Below, in pieces: positions 16,237 through 23,892 of a stretch of DNA of 54,531 nucleotides (the stretch's first letter is position 1; every line of letters begins with the position of its first letter). The stretch is from Spirochaetales bacterium (GTDB taxonomy: Bacteria > Spirochaetota > Spirochaetia > DAHUYW01), in NCBI GenBank assembly GCA_027314665.1, contig DAHVAK010000080.1, positions 1-54,531 of the forward strand, given 5' to 3'. The notes under the pieces are model-generated. The model worked only from the letters and a program-made list of their open reading frames with translations. It made no database searches and was not told the origin of the DNA. Both the position numbers and the translations under genes were made by a program.

Positions 16237-16809
16237 ATGCACAGATGGGCGAGACTCATGCCTCGTGAAGGACGCGCACGCGCGCTCGGAATCGCGCTCC
16301 TTTTCTTCTTTTTGGGGTTTGTCTACGTTCCGCCGTCGTGGACGCAAGAGCGCGGCGAGCCGGCACGCGACCGCATTTCGACGCTCGCGCTGCCCGCCCG
16401 CTTCACCGAGCGCTTCGGGTCGGGCTGGGCCGAGGACTTTCGAGAGGCGTTTCTCTCCGCGGGGCGGCAGGACGCCCTCTCCGGTCTCGCCCTGTCCGTT
16501 ACCCTTGGCTCGATTCGCCTTGATCAGCTTCCGGTCGATGCCAAGGCGGCGGCCCTCTTCTGCGTCGAGGTTGCAGGAGTTGCGGACGTCGCGCTGCGAA
16601 GCGGCTATTCCCCGACCCTTCTCGCCGCCGACGTCCGGCAGGTCCTGCGCAAGGGGGGCTCTCCGTCGTTTGGACCGAGCCTGCTCCGAGGCCCCCGATT
16701 GATCGGCGAGCGACCGATCGTTCGAGGCCCCCTCTCCCCGCCCGGCCCGGCGCTGCGCGGAGGCCAGAATAGCGGGATCGGATTCTCCGGAGGCTTCGGA
16801 CCGCGATGA
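16237..16809 (+). CDS. Exported protein of unknown function (sigma-factor operon)
   Basis: Not recognised. It has 190 residues: a basic N-terminus and one hydrophobic segment (about residues 17-35, GIALLFFFLGFVYV) that may be a signal peptide or anchor. A mixed domain follows (residues 40-135). The last 45 residues are Gly/Pro/Arg-rich with repeated RGPxL units (LLRGPRLIGERPIVRGPLS) and a glycine-rich end, likely disordered. GGAGG precedes the ATG. It starts 15 bases after the CBM48-like gene and overlaps the next gene by four bases (ATGA), so it belongs to the same operon. Confidence 0.7.
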   Translation: MHRWARLMPREGRARALGIALLFFFLGFVYVPPSWTQERGEPARDRISTLALPARFTERFGSGWAEDFREAFLSAGRQDALSGLALSVTLGSIRLDQLPVDAKAAALFCVEVAGVADVALRSGYSPTLLAADVRQVLRKGGSPSFGPSLLRGPRLIGERPIVRGPLSPPGPALRGGQNSGIGFSGGFGPR

Positions 16810-17552
16810 TTGCCCCGCGGTCAGGCCCTCCGTCGGCCTCCTCGTCGGCGCGGCGCATGTGCCTCGTCCTCGTCCTGGTCGGCGTCGGGTTTCAGGCCTT
16901 CGCCGCCCCGAACGACCTTTCGGCCATTCGCACCCTCATCGCGACTGACCCCGCGATGCTTCCCTATCGCGGGGAGGTCGACGCCTTGAGCGCCCCCTTC
17001 TCGCTCCTTGCGGAGCACCAGATCCCGCTCTCGCTCCTCGAGACAGTCCTGCGCGAAGGGGCCTCCAAGGCGGTCTCGGCTTCGGTCCTGAGAAAGGCGC
17101 TCAACGCGGAGGCCGAACGCCTCCTGCAGGCAAAACGGATTCTCGAAGCAAGCGGCGGCGAGGAAGCCGCGCCTGCCTTCGGGCGGCGCTTCGAGGAGCG
17201 GCTCAAGCGGCTTTCGCTTGTCCTGCAGGGCGGGGTCGGTCCCCAGACCATCTCCTCCGTACTCTCCGCCGCCGGCGAGAGCGGTCGCGGTCTCACCTTC
17301 TGCGAGACCCTGCTCGCCATCCTGCAAGTGGGCCCGCTTGACTCGCAAGAGATGACCGAACTGGCAAAGAGCGTCTTCGCAAGCTCCCTCGCCCCCGAGA
17401 GCTATCGCTCCCTTCCCCCCCTCTTCGTGCGGGCGCGGCTTCGTGGGCTCGGGATGGGCGAGACCGCAAACCTCATCGAGCGCCTTCTGTACCGCGGTTT
17501 CGGAGTCATCCAGATCGAAGCCGAGATCCGCAAGCACGCGAGGATGCCATGA
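16806..17552 (+). CDS. Exported helical protein of unknown function (sigma-factor operon)
   Basis: Not recognised. It has 248 residues with a signal peptide (MCLVLVLVGVGFQAFAAP, about residues 18-35). The mature part is predicted mainly helical, with repeated LLxxxLxEG-like segments (IPLSLLETVLREG, TISSVLSAAG, TAEIERLLYRG-like), resembling an all-alpha repeat or scaffold protein. It overlaps the upstream gene (ATGA at 16806-16809) and the downstream beta-barrel-like gene (17549-17552), so the three exported proteins are translationally coupled. A second possible start is the ATG at 16857. Confidence 0.65.
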   Translation: MIAPRSGPPSASSSARRMCLVLVLVGVGFQAFAAPNDLSAIRTLIATDPAMLPYRGEVDALSAPFSLLAEHQIPLSLLETVLREGASKAVSASVLRKALNAEAERLLQAKRILEASGGEEAAPAFGRRFEERLKRLSLVLQGGVGPQTISSVLSAAGESGRGLTFCETLLAILQVGPLDSQEMTELAKSVFASSLAPESYRSLPPLFVRARLRGLGMGETANLIERLLYRGFGVIQIEAEIRKHARMP

Positions 17553-18688
17553 GAGCACGAGCAATCCCGCCCCTTCTGTTCCTGATCGCTCTCGGAGCGA
17601 TAGTCGCTCCAGCGCTTTCAGCCGACGCATCGGTGAGCCTCGGAGCGACAGGAAGCTACGACATGGGGTCCATCCCGACCGGCGAAAGCCTTCTTCTGTC
17701 CCCGTCAAGCGCCGCTGCCACCGCCCTCTTCAGCGACGTCGCCTACTCCGAGTTTCTCACCAAGAGCGACCGCTCGAGCACCTCGGTCGCATTCGAGGGT
17801 GTGGCCGCCTACGACCCGATAGCGTCCTCCCGGGGGCTTTTTGCGGGAGCGCGGCTAAGCGGGGGGCTCATCGGGGATCTGACCGTTCTCAACGCGAGCC
17901 TCTTCGCAAACATCAACTGGTGGAGCGCCCCCTACGCGCCGGCCTGGACGGTAGACACCCTCCCCGACGCCTACGGCCCCGAGGGCATCGCCCCCTCGCC
18001 CGTCTCCCTTCTCACTCCGACCGGCTCCACGGGGCTGCAGCTCTCCGCCTCGCTCGGAGGCGCCTCCGCGGCGGTCACGGTGACCCCGCGCGTTGCGGCG
18101 CTCCTGGGAACAAGTCCGGGCTGGACTGAGGATGTGACCCTGCGCGGGGACCTCGCGGCCCTGCCTCAGCTGGTGCTTTCCCTCAAGGTGCGGGAGCGAT
18201 TCGAGGGAAGAAGCGACGGAACAACCGCCTGGCAGGCCGGAGGGGGACCTTCGTTCACCTGGTACTCCCCGCACGGGGCCGTGCTCGACGCGGGGCTCTC
18301 CCTTCTCGTGCAGCAGTCGAGCCTCCTCACCGAGCTCGCGACCCTCGGGGCCGGCGGCGCGGCGGGCGCGCTGTCGCTTCCGGCCGACAGCTTCGTCGCC
18401 GTGCAGGCGCTCTTCGATCTCGAGGCGGCGGCGAGCCCTCGCTTGCGCGCCCGCCTCTCCCTCGAGCCGGCGCTCCTCCTCAGGGACTATCCGCACGTTG
18501 AGGCGGGCGTCAGCGGCGGCGCCCCCGAATGGGAGATTGTCGTGCCGCTCGCCGCCGAGATCGTCTTCAACCCCACGGCTCCCCTCTCAGTGCACCTCGT
18601 CCCAAGCTGGAATGCCCACTTCTCCAACAGCGATTACCGCCGGCTGCAATCGGTCGGGGTCTCGTTTTACGCGGCGTGGGGTTTCTAG
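17549..18688 (+). CDS. Putative outer-membrane beta-barrel protein (sigma-factor operon)
   Basis: A 379-residue protein with a clear signal peptide (PPLLFLIALGAIVAPALSADA). The mature part has alternating hydrophobic/polar stretches with many aromatic and small residues and ends VGVSFYAAWGF. That C-terminal alternating pattern, finishing in Phe, is typical of outer-membrane beta-barrels recognised by BamA. Length and strand-like segments suggest a barrel of 12-16 strands. It is the last gene of the sigma operon and ends 5 bases from the convergent GT4 gene. A porin or envelope structural role is possible. Function unknown. Confidence 0.65.
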   Translation: MRARAIPPLLFLIALGAIVAPALSADASVSLGATGSYDMGSIPTGESLLLSPSSAAATALFSDVAYSEFLTKSDRSSTSVAFEGVAAYDPIASSRGLFAGARLSGGLIGDLTVLNASLFANINWWSAPYAPAWTVDTLPDAYGPEGIAPSPVSLLTPTGSTGLQLSASLGGASAAVTVTPRVAALLGTSPGWTEDVTLRGDLAALPQLVLSLKVRERFEGRSDGTTAWQAGGGPSFTWYSPHGAVLDAGLSLLVQQSSLLTELATLGAGGAAGALSLPADSFVAVQALFDLEAAASPRLRARLSLEPALLLRDYPHVEAGVSGGAPEWEIVVPLAAEIVFNPTAPLSVHLVPSWNAHFSNSDYRRLQSVGVSFYAAWGF

Positions 18689-18693
18689 CGGCG

Positions 18694-19860
18694 CTATCCG
18701 TGGCGGTGGTGTGCGATGATCTCGTCGTAGCGGGAGATCACCTTGTCGACGACCTGACTCCAACTCACGTAGATGCTCTCCCGCGCCCCCTTGCCGGCGC
18801 GCGCGCGACGGGACGGATCGCCCATGAGCTCGACGAGTCGTCCCGCGAAGCTCGCGAGCTCGTTGTCGCTGAGAAAGCCGTTCTCCCCGTCGACGATGCC
18901 CTCGGCAGCGGAGGAGCCGCGCGCGAGAACCGACGGCAGCCCGAAGGCGGCGGCTTCGCGAACGACCAGAGGGGCGTTGTCGTAGATTGAGGGAAAGAGA
19001 AAGAGATCCGCCCGCGCGTAGAGCCCCTTCAGCTCCTCGCGATTGACCACCTGGCCGAGAAAGATCACGCGATCATCGAGGTCGAGCGAGGTGACGAGCC
19101 GACGCATCTCGCGGTCGGCGTAGCCCGAGCCCACGAAAACCATGCGAAATGCGAGCCCGCGAGTCTTCAGGAGGTTCATTGCCTCGATGATCAGCCGTAC
19201 GTTCTTCTCCCAGCGGTGCTGTCCGATGAAGAGGAACACGAACTCGCCCGAGCCAACACCGATCCTCTCCTGACCGACGGCGCGCAGAGCCTGATACTCC
19301 GCCTCGCTCGGAACCGGCATATCGACCCCGTTGGGAAAGATCTCCATCTCGCCGTCGTAGCCGTACTCCTCGAGCGTCCTCCCGGTTGCCTCGTTGGGCA
19401 CCCAGACGTAGTCAACTGCGTCGTAGTAGCGGAGGATGAAGCTCAACGCGAGGTCCGCCGTCTTTTCGAAGTAGAGGGCCCTGCGCAGGTCATCTCGGTA
19501 TTTGGTGTGGAAGGTCGTGATGATCGGAATCTTGCGCTTGCGGGCGATCTTCAGCGCGATGCTTCCGCTCACGAAGGGACAGTGCGAATGAATGAGATCG
19601 AAGGGAATGCTGTAGACCTTCCGGGTGAAGTTCACGTCGAAGGCGGGAATTCCGGCTCGATAGGGCGCCATCGAGGGGAGCTGGATCGACTTGTAGCGCA
19701 GAATCGGGAAGCTCACCGTATCCACGTAGTCGGGCACCGAGGAGGTGATCACGTATGCCTCGCATCCCCGCTGCGTGAGCCATTCGGCATAGTTGCGGAC
19801 GCAAACCGCAACCCCGTCCATCACCGGCTCGAAGGAATCGTTGAAGAGGCCGACAATCAC
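18694..19860 (-). CDS. GT4-family glycosyltransferase
   Basis: A 388-residue GT-B glycosyltransferase. The N-terminal acceptor domain opens MIVGLFNDSFEPVMDGVAV, typical of GT4 enzymes that glycosylate diacylglycerol or phosphatidylinositol. It continues with FDLIHSHCPFVSG and ITTFHTKYRDD. The C-terminal UDP/GDP-sugar domain contains FLFIGQHRWEKNVRLIIEA, RVIFLGQV, and the EX7E-like LFLFPSIYDNAPLVVREAAAFGLPSV with the donor-binding glutamates. Spirochaetes use such enzymes for glucosyl- or galactosyl-diacylglycerol, so a glycolipid role is likely but inferred. It sits 18 bases after a flippase-like membrane protein gene, consistent with lipid glycosylation and translocation. Confidence 0.88.
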   Translation of the reverse strand: MIVGLFNDSFEPVMDGVAVCVRNYAEWLTQRGCEAYVITSSVPDYVDTVSFPILRYKSIQLPSMAPYRAGIPAFDVNFTRKVYSIPFDLIHSHCPFVSGSIALKIARKRKIPIITTFHTKYRDDLRRALYFEKTADLALSFILRYYDAVDYVWVPNEATGRTLEEYGYDGEMEIFPNGVDMPVPSEAEYQALRAVGQERIGVGSGEFVFLFIGQHRWEKNVRLIIEAMNLLKTRGLAFRMVFVGSGYADREMRRLVTSLDLDDRVIFLGQVVNREELKGLYARADLFLFPSIYDNAPLVVREAAAFGLPSVLARGSSAAEGIVDGENGFLSDNELASFAGRLVELMGDPSRRARAGKGARESIYVSWSQVVDKVISRYDEIIAHHRHG

Positions 19861-19878
19861 AGCCTTTCGCTCCCCCGA

Positions 19879-20940
19879 TCAGGCATGCTCGCCGCTGCCT
19901 TCCGTCTTCACGATGATCTTCGAGAAGAGCCGGGAGGAGAAGATGGCGCCGGTCATGGCCGTCAGGTAGTTGTAGAAGAAGCGCCACAGCACGACTGCGA
20001 TGCCCAAGAGGTAGTAGGGAACGAGCCCGGCAAAGAGCAGGATGAAGAGAGCCTCGCCGAGCCCCGCAGCCCCCGGGGTCGGGAGGACCGGCAGGAGAAA
20101 GAGAAGCAGGGCGCCGATCGCGATGCCCGTCGCGAAGGGCAGATCGACCCCGAGCCCGAGAAAGATCACCCAGAGGGTCACGACCTCGACGCAGTACATG
20201 ATGCCGATCGCGAGGGTTCCAAAGGCGAACGACAGGAAATGCCCTCGGAAATAGGCCTGGAAGCTCTTCTTCGCGAGGTAGGCCTCGTGGATAATCTGGT
20301 GGCGAAGCCGCCCCTTGTTCTTCACGAGCCGAAAGCGTCCAAAGAGGTCGCTGATCGCCGCGATGATCTTGATCATCACCCGCGGCTTCGACAGCCCCAC
20401 GATGATGAGCGCGATGAAGACCACCTGAAGCAGCCCCGTCACGAGAAAGAGGGTGTTCAGGGCGGTCACCTTGGTGATGTGGTTGTGGAAGAAGATGAAG
20501 CCGGCGGCGGCCCCCGCGAGCACCCAACCGGAGATGATGATCAACTTGACCATGACGATCGAGGAGCCCTTTCCCGGGGGCACCCCCTCTCGCTGAAGAT
20601 AGTAGATGACGAAGGGCTGACCGCCGAAGCTGAAGGGGGTTATGAGGTTGAAGAAGATGCGGTAGGCCGCAGCCTTGAATGAGGCGCCGACCTTTAGGTG
20701 GGCGTCCGTGCCTCGGGTGTAGAGGATGAAGCTCACCGCATCCATCGAGAACGCGACCGCCCATATGCCGAAAAGCACGAGCATGTACCCCAGATCGAAG
20801 TTCTTGAGGGCCGTGACCGTCTGCTTGTTCACCGTGAAGAAGAGCACCAGCCCGATGGTGAGCACACTCAAGGCAACGAAGATGATGATTCGCACGACCT
20901 GTGGCGATATTCTGCGCTTCTTTTCGGCATTAGCGTTCAT
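19879..20940 (-). CDS. Flippase-like (UPF0104/LPG synthase TM-domain) membrane protein
   Basis: A polytopic inner-membrane protein of 353 residues with about eight hydrophobic segments. It belongs to the family sharing the N-terminal transmembrane domain of lysylphosphatidylglycerol synthase/MprF. Typical are FFNLITPFSFGGQPFVIYYLQREG near the middle and PTPGAAGLGEALFILLFAGLVP near the C-terminus. There is no soluble aminoacyl-transferase domain, so lipid flipping rather than lysinylation is the likelier role. The chosen ATG at 20940 follows GGAGAGGAG; a start 30 bases upstream would overlap the glyA end. It precedes the GT4 gene and follows glyA. Confidence 0.85.
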   Translation of the reverse strand: MNANAEKKRRISPQVVRIIIFVALSVLTIGLVLFFTVNKQTVTALKNFDLGYMLVLFGIWAVAFSMDAVSFILYTRGTDAHLKVGASFKAAAYRIFFNLITPFSFGGQPFVIYYLQREGVPPGKGSSIVMVKLIIISGWVLAGAAAGFIFFHNHITKVTALNTLFLVTGLLQVVFIALIIVGLSKPRVMIKIIAAISDLFGRFRLVKNKGRLRHQIIHEAYLAKKSFQAYFRGHFLSFAFGTLAIGIMYCVEVVTLWVIFLGLGVDLPFATGIAIGALLLFLLPVLPTPGAAGLGEALFILLFAGLVPYYLLGIAVVLWRFFYNYLTAMTGAIFSSRLFSKIIVKTEGSGEHA

Positions 20941-20966
20941 GGATGCACTCCTCTCCGTGCGCTCCG

Positions 20967-22469
20967 TCAACCGAAGGCGCTGCGAAGGAAGGCAAGATCG
21001 AGCTCCGGGTACACCGGATAGCGATCGAGCAGCCGCGCGACCGCGCTTCTCGCCTCTTCGCGAGTTCTTGGCGAAAGCTGATACTTCGCCTTGCTTGGCT
21101 GCCCCCCCTTCTCTCCCTCGGCAGGGCGGGTGTTCTTAACAACCAGCGCGATGATTCGACCGATCTCACGCATCTCTTCGGCGCCCATCCCGAGGGTCGT
21201 CACCGCGGGGGTGCCGATGCGCAGACCGCTCGTGTACCAGGGTCCGTTGGCATCGAAAGGAAGGGAGTTGCGGTTAAGCGTTACTCCGCACTCGCGAAGA
21301 GCACTTTCGGCCTGTCGTCCGGTGAGCCCCAGCCTCGCCACGTCCACTAGGAAAAGATGGTTGTCCGTGCCGCCCGTCGTCACCGTAAGGCCCTGCTCCT
21401 GACATGCCCCTGAAAGGGCGCGAGCGTTTTCCACGATCCGACGGGCGTAGTCCGCGAAGTCCGGTCGCAGGGCTTCGGTGAGGGCGATAGCCTTGGCGGC
21501 CATGACGTGAGGAAGGGGACCGCCGATCACCATCGGGCATCCCTTGTCGACCGCATCGGCGAACTCCTTCGTGCACAGGACGAGACCGCCGCGCGGGCCC
21601 CGCAAGGTCTTGTGGGTGGTGGTCGTCACGACCTGCGCCCATCGCACCGGATCGGACTCGTCGCGGAAGACTCTTCCCGCCACGAGCCCGGCAAAATGAG
21701 CCATGTCGACCATGAGAACCGCTCCCACGCGGTCGGCGATCTGCCGCATGCGGCGAAAGTCGATCGAGCGCGGATAGGCGCTGTAGCCGGCAAGGAGAAT
21801 CAGGGGCTTCAACTCGAGGGCCTGACGCTCAATCGCGTCATAGTCGAGAAGCATCGTCTTCGGATCGACCCCGTAGGTATGGGCGTCGAACATCTGGGCC
21901 GAAACGTTGTGGCGGTAGCCGTGGGTCAGGTGGCCGCCGGAATAGTAGTCGAGCCCAAGGAGGCGCTGGTTTCCCAGCCGCCCTCTGAGGGTGTTCCACT
22001 GCTCCTGGGTGAGCTTCGCGGGATTGCTTTCGCCCAGCTCTTCGAGACCCGGCGTCTCCACCCTGGTGGAAAGAATCGCCCAGTACGCGATGAGGTTCGC
22101 ATCCGCCCCGCTGTGGGGCTGGACATAGGCGTGCTCGGCGCCAAAGAGCTTGCATGCGGCCTGCGCGGCGAGCGTTTCGACCCTGTCCACGTTGTCGCAT
22201 CCAGCGTAGAACCGGTGCCCGGGATAACCTTCCGAGTACTTGTCGGTGAGAAGGTTCGCCATGGCGGCCTGGCAGGAGAGGCTCGAATAATTCTCGCTTG
22301 CGATGAGCTTGAGGCTGTGCCGTTGGTCATCAAGCTCCTGCACGATCGCAGCGGCGATCTCGGGCGCCACCTCGGCAACCTTGGTGAGATTTGCCAGGTA
22401 GCTCAGAAAGCCTGGATCGGGATCTCCTTTCGCCTGAACGAGATAGTCATGAATCGGGTTAGCGTTCAC
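20967..22469 (-). CDS. glyA: Serine hydroxymethyltransferase (long form)
   Basis: GlyA converts serine and tetrahydrofolate to glycine and 5,10-methylene-THF, using PLP. The protein has 500 residues against about 420 for most bacteria. The extra length is an insertion around residues 130-200 (after LIAYWAILSTRVETPG, including the AKLTQEQWNTLRGRLG region) plus an N-terminal extension, as in some spirochaetes and chlamydiae. Motifs: LIASENYSS, YSEGYPGHRFYAG, QPHSGADAN, VDMAHFAGLVAG, and TTTTHKTLRGPRGG, with the PLP lysine at residue 287. Start GTG 22467-22469 follows AAAGGAG. The leader carries a ZTP-type riboswitch (22502-22566), pointing to control by the purine/folate alarmone ZMP/ZTP. Confidence 0.96.
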   Translation of the reverse strand: MNANPIHDYLVQAKGDPDPGFLSYLANLTKVAEVAPEIAAAIVQELDDQRHSLKLIASENYSSLSCQAAMANLLTDKYSEGYPGHRFYAGCDNVDRVETLAAQAACKLFGAEHAYVQPHSGADANLIAYWAILSTRVETPGLEELGESNPAKLTQEQWNTLRGRLGNQRLLGLDYYSGGHLTHGYRHNVSAQMFDAHTYGVDPKTMLLDYDAIERQALELKPLILLAGYSAYPRSIDFRRMRQIADRVGAVLMVDMAHFAGLVAGRVFRDESDPVRWAQVVTTTTHKTLRGPRGGLVLCTKEFADAVDKGCPMVIGGPLPHVMAAKAIALTEALRPDFADYARRIVENARALSGACQEQGLTVTTGGTDNHLFLVDVARLGLTGRQAESALRECGVTLNRNSLPFDANGPWYTSGLRIGTPAVTTLGMGAEEMREIGRIIALVVKNTRPAEGEKGGQPSKAKYQLSPRTREEARSAVARLLDRYPVYPELDLAFLRSAFG

Positions 22470-22501
22470 GGATGGCTCCTTTCACTTCTGTGATCTGCCG
22501 G

Positions 22502-22566
22502 CTCCCCAGGCGCTCGAGAGCCGATGCTAACTCCCCGATGGTGCTCCATCTTCCCACGCCAGTCGT
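22502..22566 (-). ncRNA. ZTP riboswitch (pfl motif) in the glyA leader
   Basis: Reading the minus strand, the conserved parts of the ZMP/ZTP riboswitch appear in order. They are ACTGGCG with GTGGGA (22551-22563), a GATGG/CCATC helix followed by CGGGGAG (about 22528-22548), then CGCCTGGG (22505-22512). The last element can form the pseudoknot with the GGCG of the first. A GTTT-CTCG-AAAC hairpin lies just upstream. The aptamer ends about 20 bases before the AAAGGAG of glyA, which favours translational control. ZTP riboswitches are known to precede folate and one-carbon genes including glyA. Confidence 0.85.
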
Positions 22567-22695
22567 TTCGAGAAACCGATGGGGAGGAGTCGAACTCTTT
22601 CGGCGCCCCCCGGCTGTGTCCCGTTTTGCCCATTCTACCGTTCACCACCGCGGATTGCAAGGGTGACCGGAAGATGCCCGGCTGCTCCGCCTCTC

Positions 22696-23784
22696 TTAGG
22701 AGAGACTCGAACGCCGCACGAGCAGTTGCACCCGGGGGATGAGGAGGTGGAGCTCCTCCTCAAGCGGCTCCACGAGGGAGGCGACGGCTGCCGAAAGCGG
22801 CGCGGCCTCGATCTTCCCGTCAAGGAGACCGCGAAGCTCCTCGGAAGATCGTCCGGCGGCGCTGATCGCAGAACGGAGACGCTCCAGGCGCGCCTCGAAG
22901 AGGGCATGACCGCCGGCATCCGAGAGGGTCGCCCGCGCCACCTCCTCCCGGATCAAGCGGATCTCCTCCCACGCGCCGGCAACGAGCCGCTCCAGCCCCT
23001 CGCCCGCCTCCCGCCCCTGCCGCCCGAAGGCGGCAAGCCGCTCGCCCTCCGCTCGGCGCCGTGGGGCACGCTCCACCACCCAGTCCAGGGCGAGCTCGAT
23101 CGCGCGGCGCAGAGGGGAGAATCCTCTCGGCGCCTGGAACGTGAGCAGGAGCGATCGGGAAGGGAGCGCGGAAATTTCCGTGGTGGGAATCGTCCCGCGA
23201 CCCCCTTCGCAGAGGTACAGCCCTTCGCCCCAGGTAGGAGATCCCGCGCTTGGCTGCCCTCCCCGCAGCAGGGTATAGGTGCGCACCCCGCGCTCAGAAA
23301 GCTCGACGAGCCACTCCTCCATCCCTGGCCCGCGAGGCAGGGGCGCTGCGAAGGCGACTTCGCGCGTTTCCGCGAGCAGCTCGAGGGCATCCTCAACCAG
23401 GTCGCGGTAGAGCTTCGCGCCCCCGGCCGCGGAGAGGTCGAGCCGCGGTCCCCCCTTTTCGAGGCGAAAGAGATGGCGGTAGCCCGGCAGACGATAGACG
23501 AACTCGAGGGCGTCGGGCCCGGGCGCGACTGGGATGAGCGCGAGGCCCGCGGAGGCGCACTGTCGCGCAAGCGCGGCAATCATCTCCTCCGGATAGGCGC
23601 AGCTCGACCTGAATCGCTCGTCCAGGGACCAGGGAAAGGTGGAGCCCCAGTCGAGCGCAACCCTCCCGTAGCCGCAATCGCCCACGAGCTTCAGGATCTC
23701 GATGAGCCGCCCGGGGGTCGGAGGAAGCATCGAGAGATCCAGATAGATGCCGGGGGCCTCTTCGGCGGTCTTGCTCTGAGCCAT
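22696..23784 (-). CDS. Uncharacterised TIM-barrel-like (GH20-like) protein with helical C-terminus
   Basis: A 362-residue protein. Residues 10-110 read like the first strands of a GH20-type TIM barrel: YLDLSMLPPTPGRLIEIL, GYGRVALDWGSTFPWS, AYPEEMIAALARQCASAGLALIPV, RLPGYRHLFR. The second half (about 240-360) is helical and rich in Glu, Arg and Leu, resembling a coiled coil. I do not see the catalytic Asp-Glu pair of hexosaminidases, so hydrolase activity is doubtful. The ATG at 23782-23784 was chosen because the open frame further upstream lies antisense to the DUF1015 gene. It is divergent from DUF1015 and downstream of nothing on its strand. Confidence 0.6.
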   Translation of the reverse strand: MAQSKTAEEAPGIYLDLSMLPPTPGRLIEILKLVGDCGYGRVALDWGSTFPWSLDERFRSSCAYPEEMIAALARQCASAGLALIPVAPGPDALEFVYRLPGYRHLFRLEKGGPRLDLSAAGGAKLYRDLVEDALELLAETREVAFAAPLPRGPGMEEWLVELSERGVRTYTLLRGGQPSAGSPTWGEGLYLCEGGRGTIPTTEISALPSRSLLLTFQAPRGFSPLRRAIELALDWVVERAPRRRAEGERLAAFGRQGREAGEGLERLVAGAWEEIRLIREEVARATLSDAGGHALFEARLERLRSAISAAGRSSEELRGLLDGKIEAAPLSAAVASLVEPLEEELHLLIPRVQLLVRRSSLS

Positions 23785-23892
23785 GGAATGTACGCTATCT
23801 CGGCTCCGCCCCGCGCGCAAGTGCCCCCTCCCGGAGGGCCAGCCTTGCCACGGGCGAGCGGCGCCGCTATGCTGCCCGCAAGGAAGGACACC

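Noticed and set aside
22575-22610. tRNA-like GAGTTCGACTC on the minus strand upstream of glyA
   Set aside because: The stem bases flanking TTCGACT do not pair over five positions, and no acceptor or anticodon arm can be drawn. It is a short self-complementary sequence ahead of the ZTP riboswitch.
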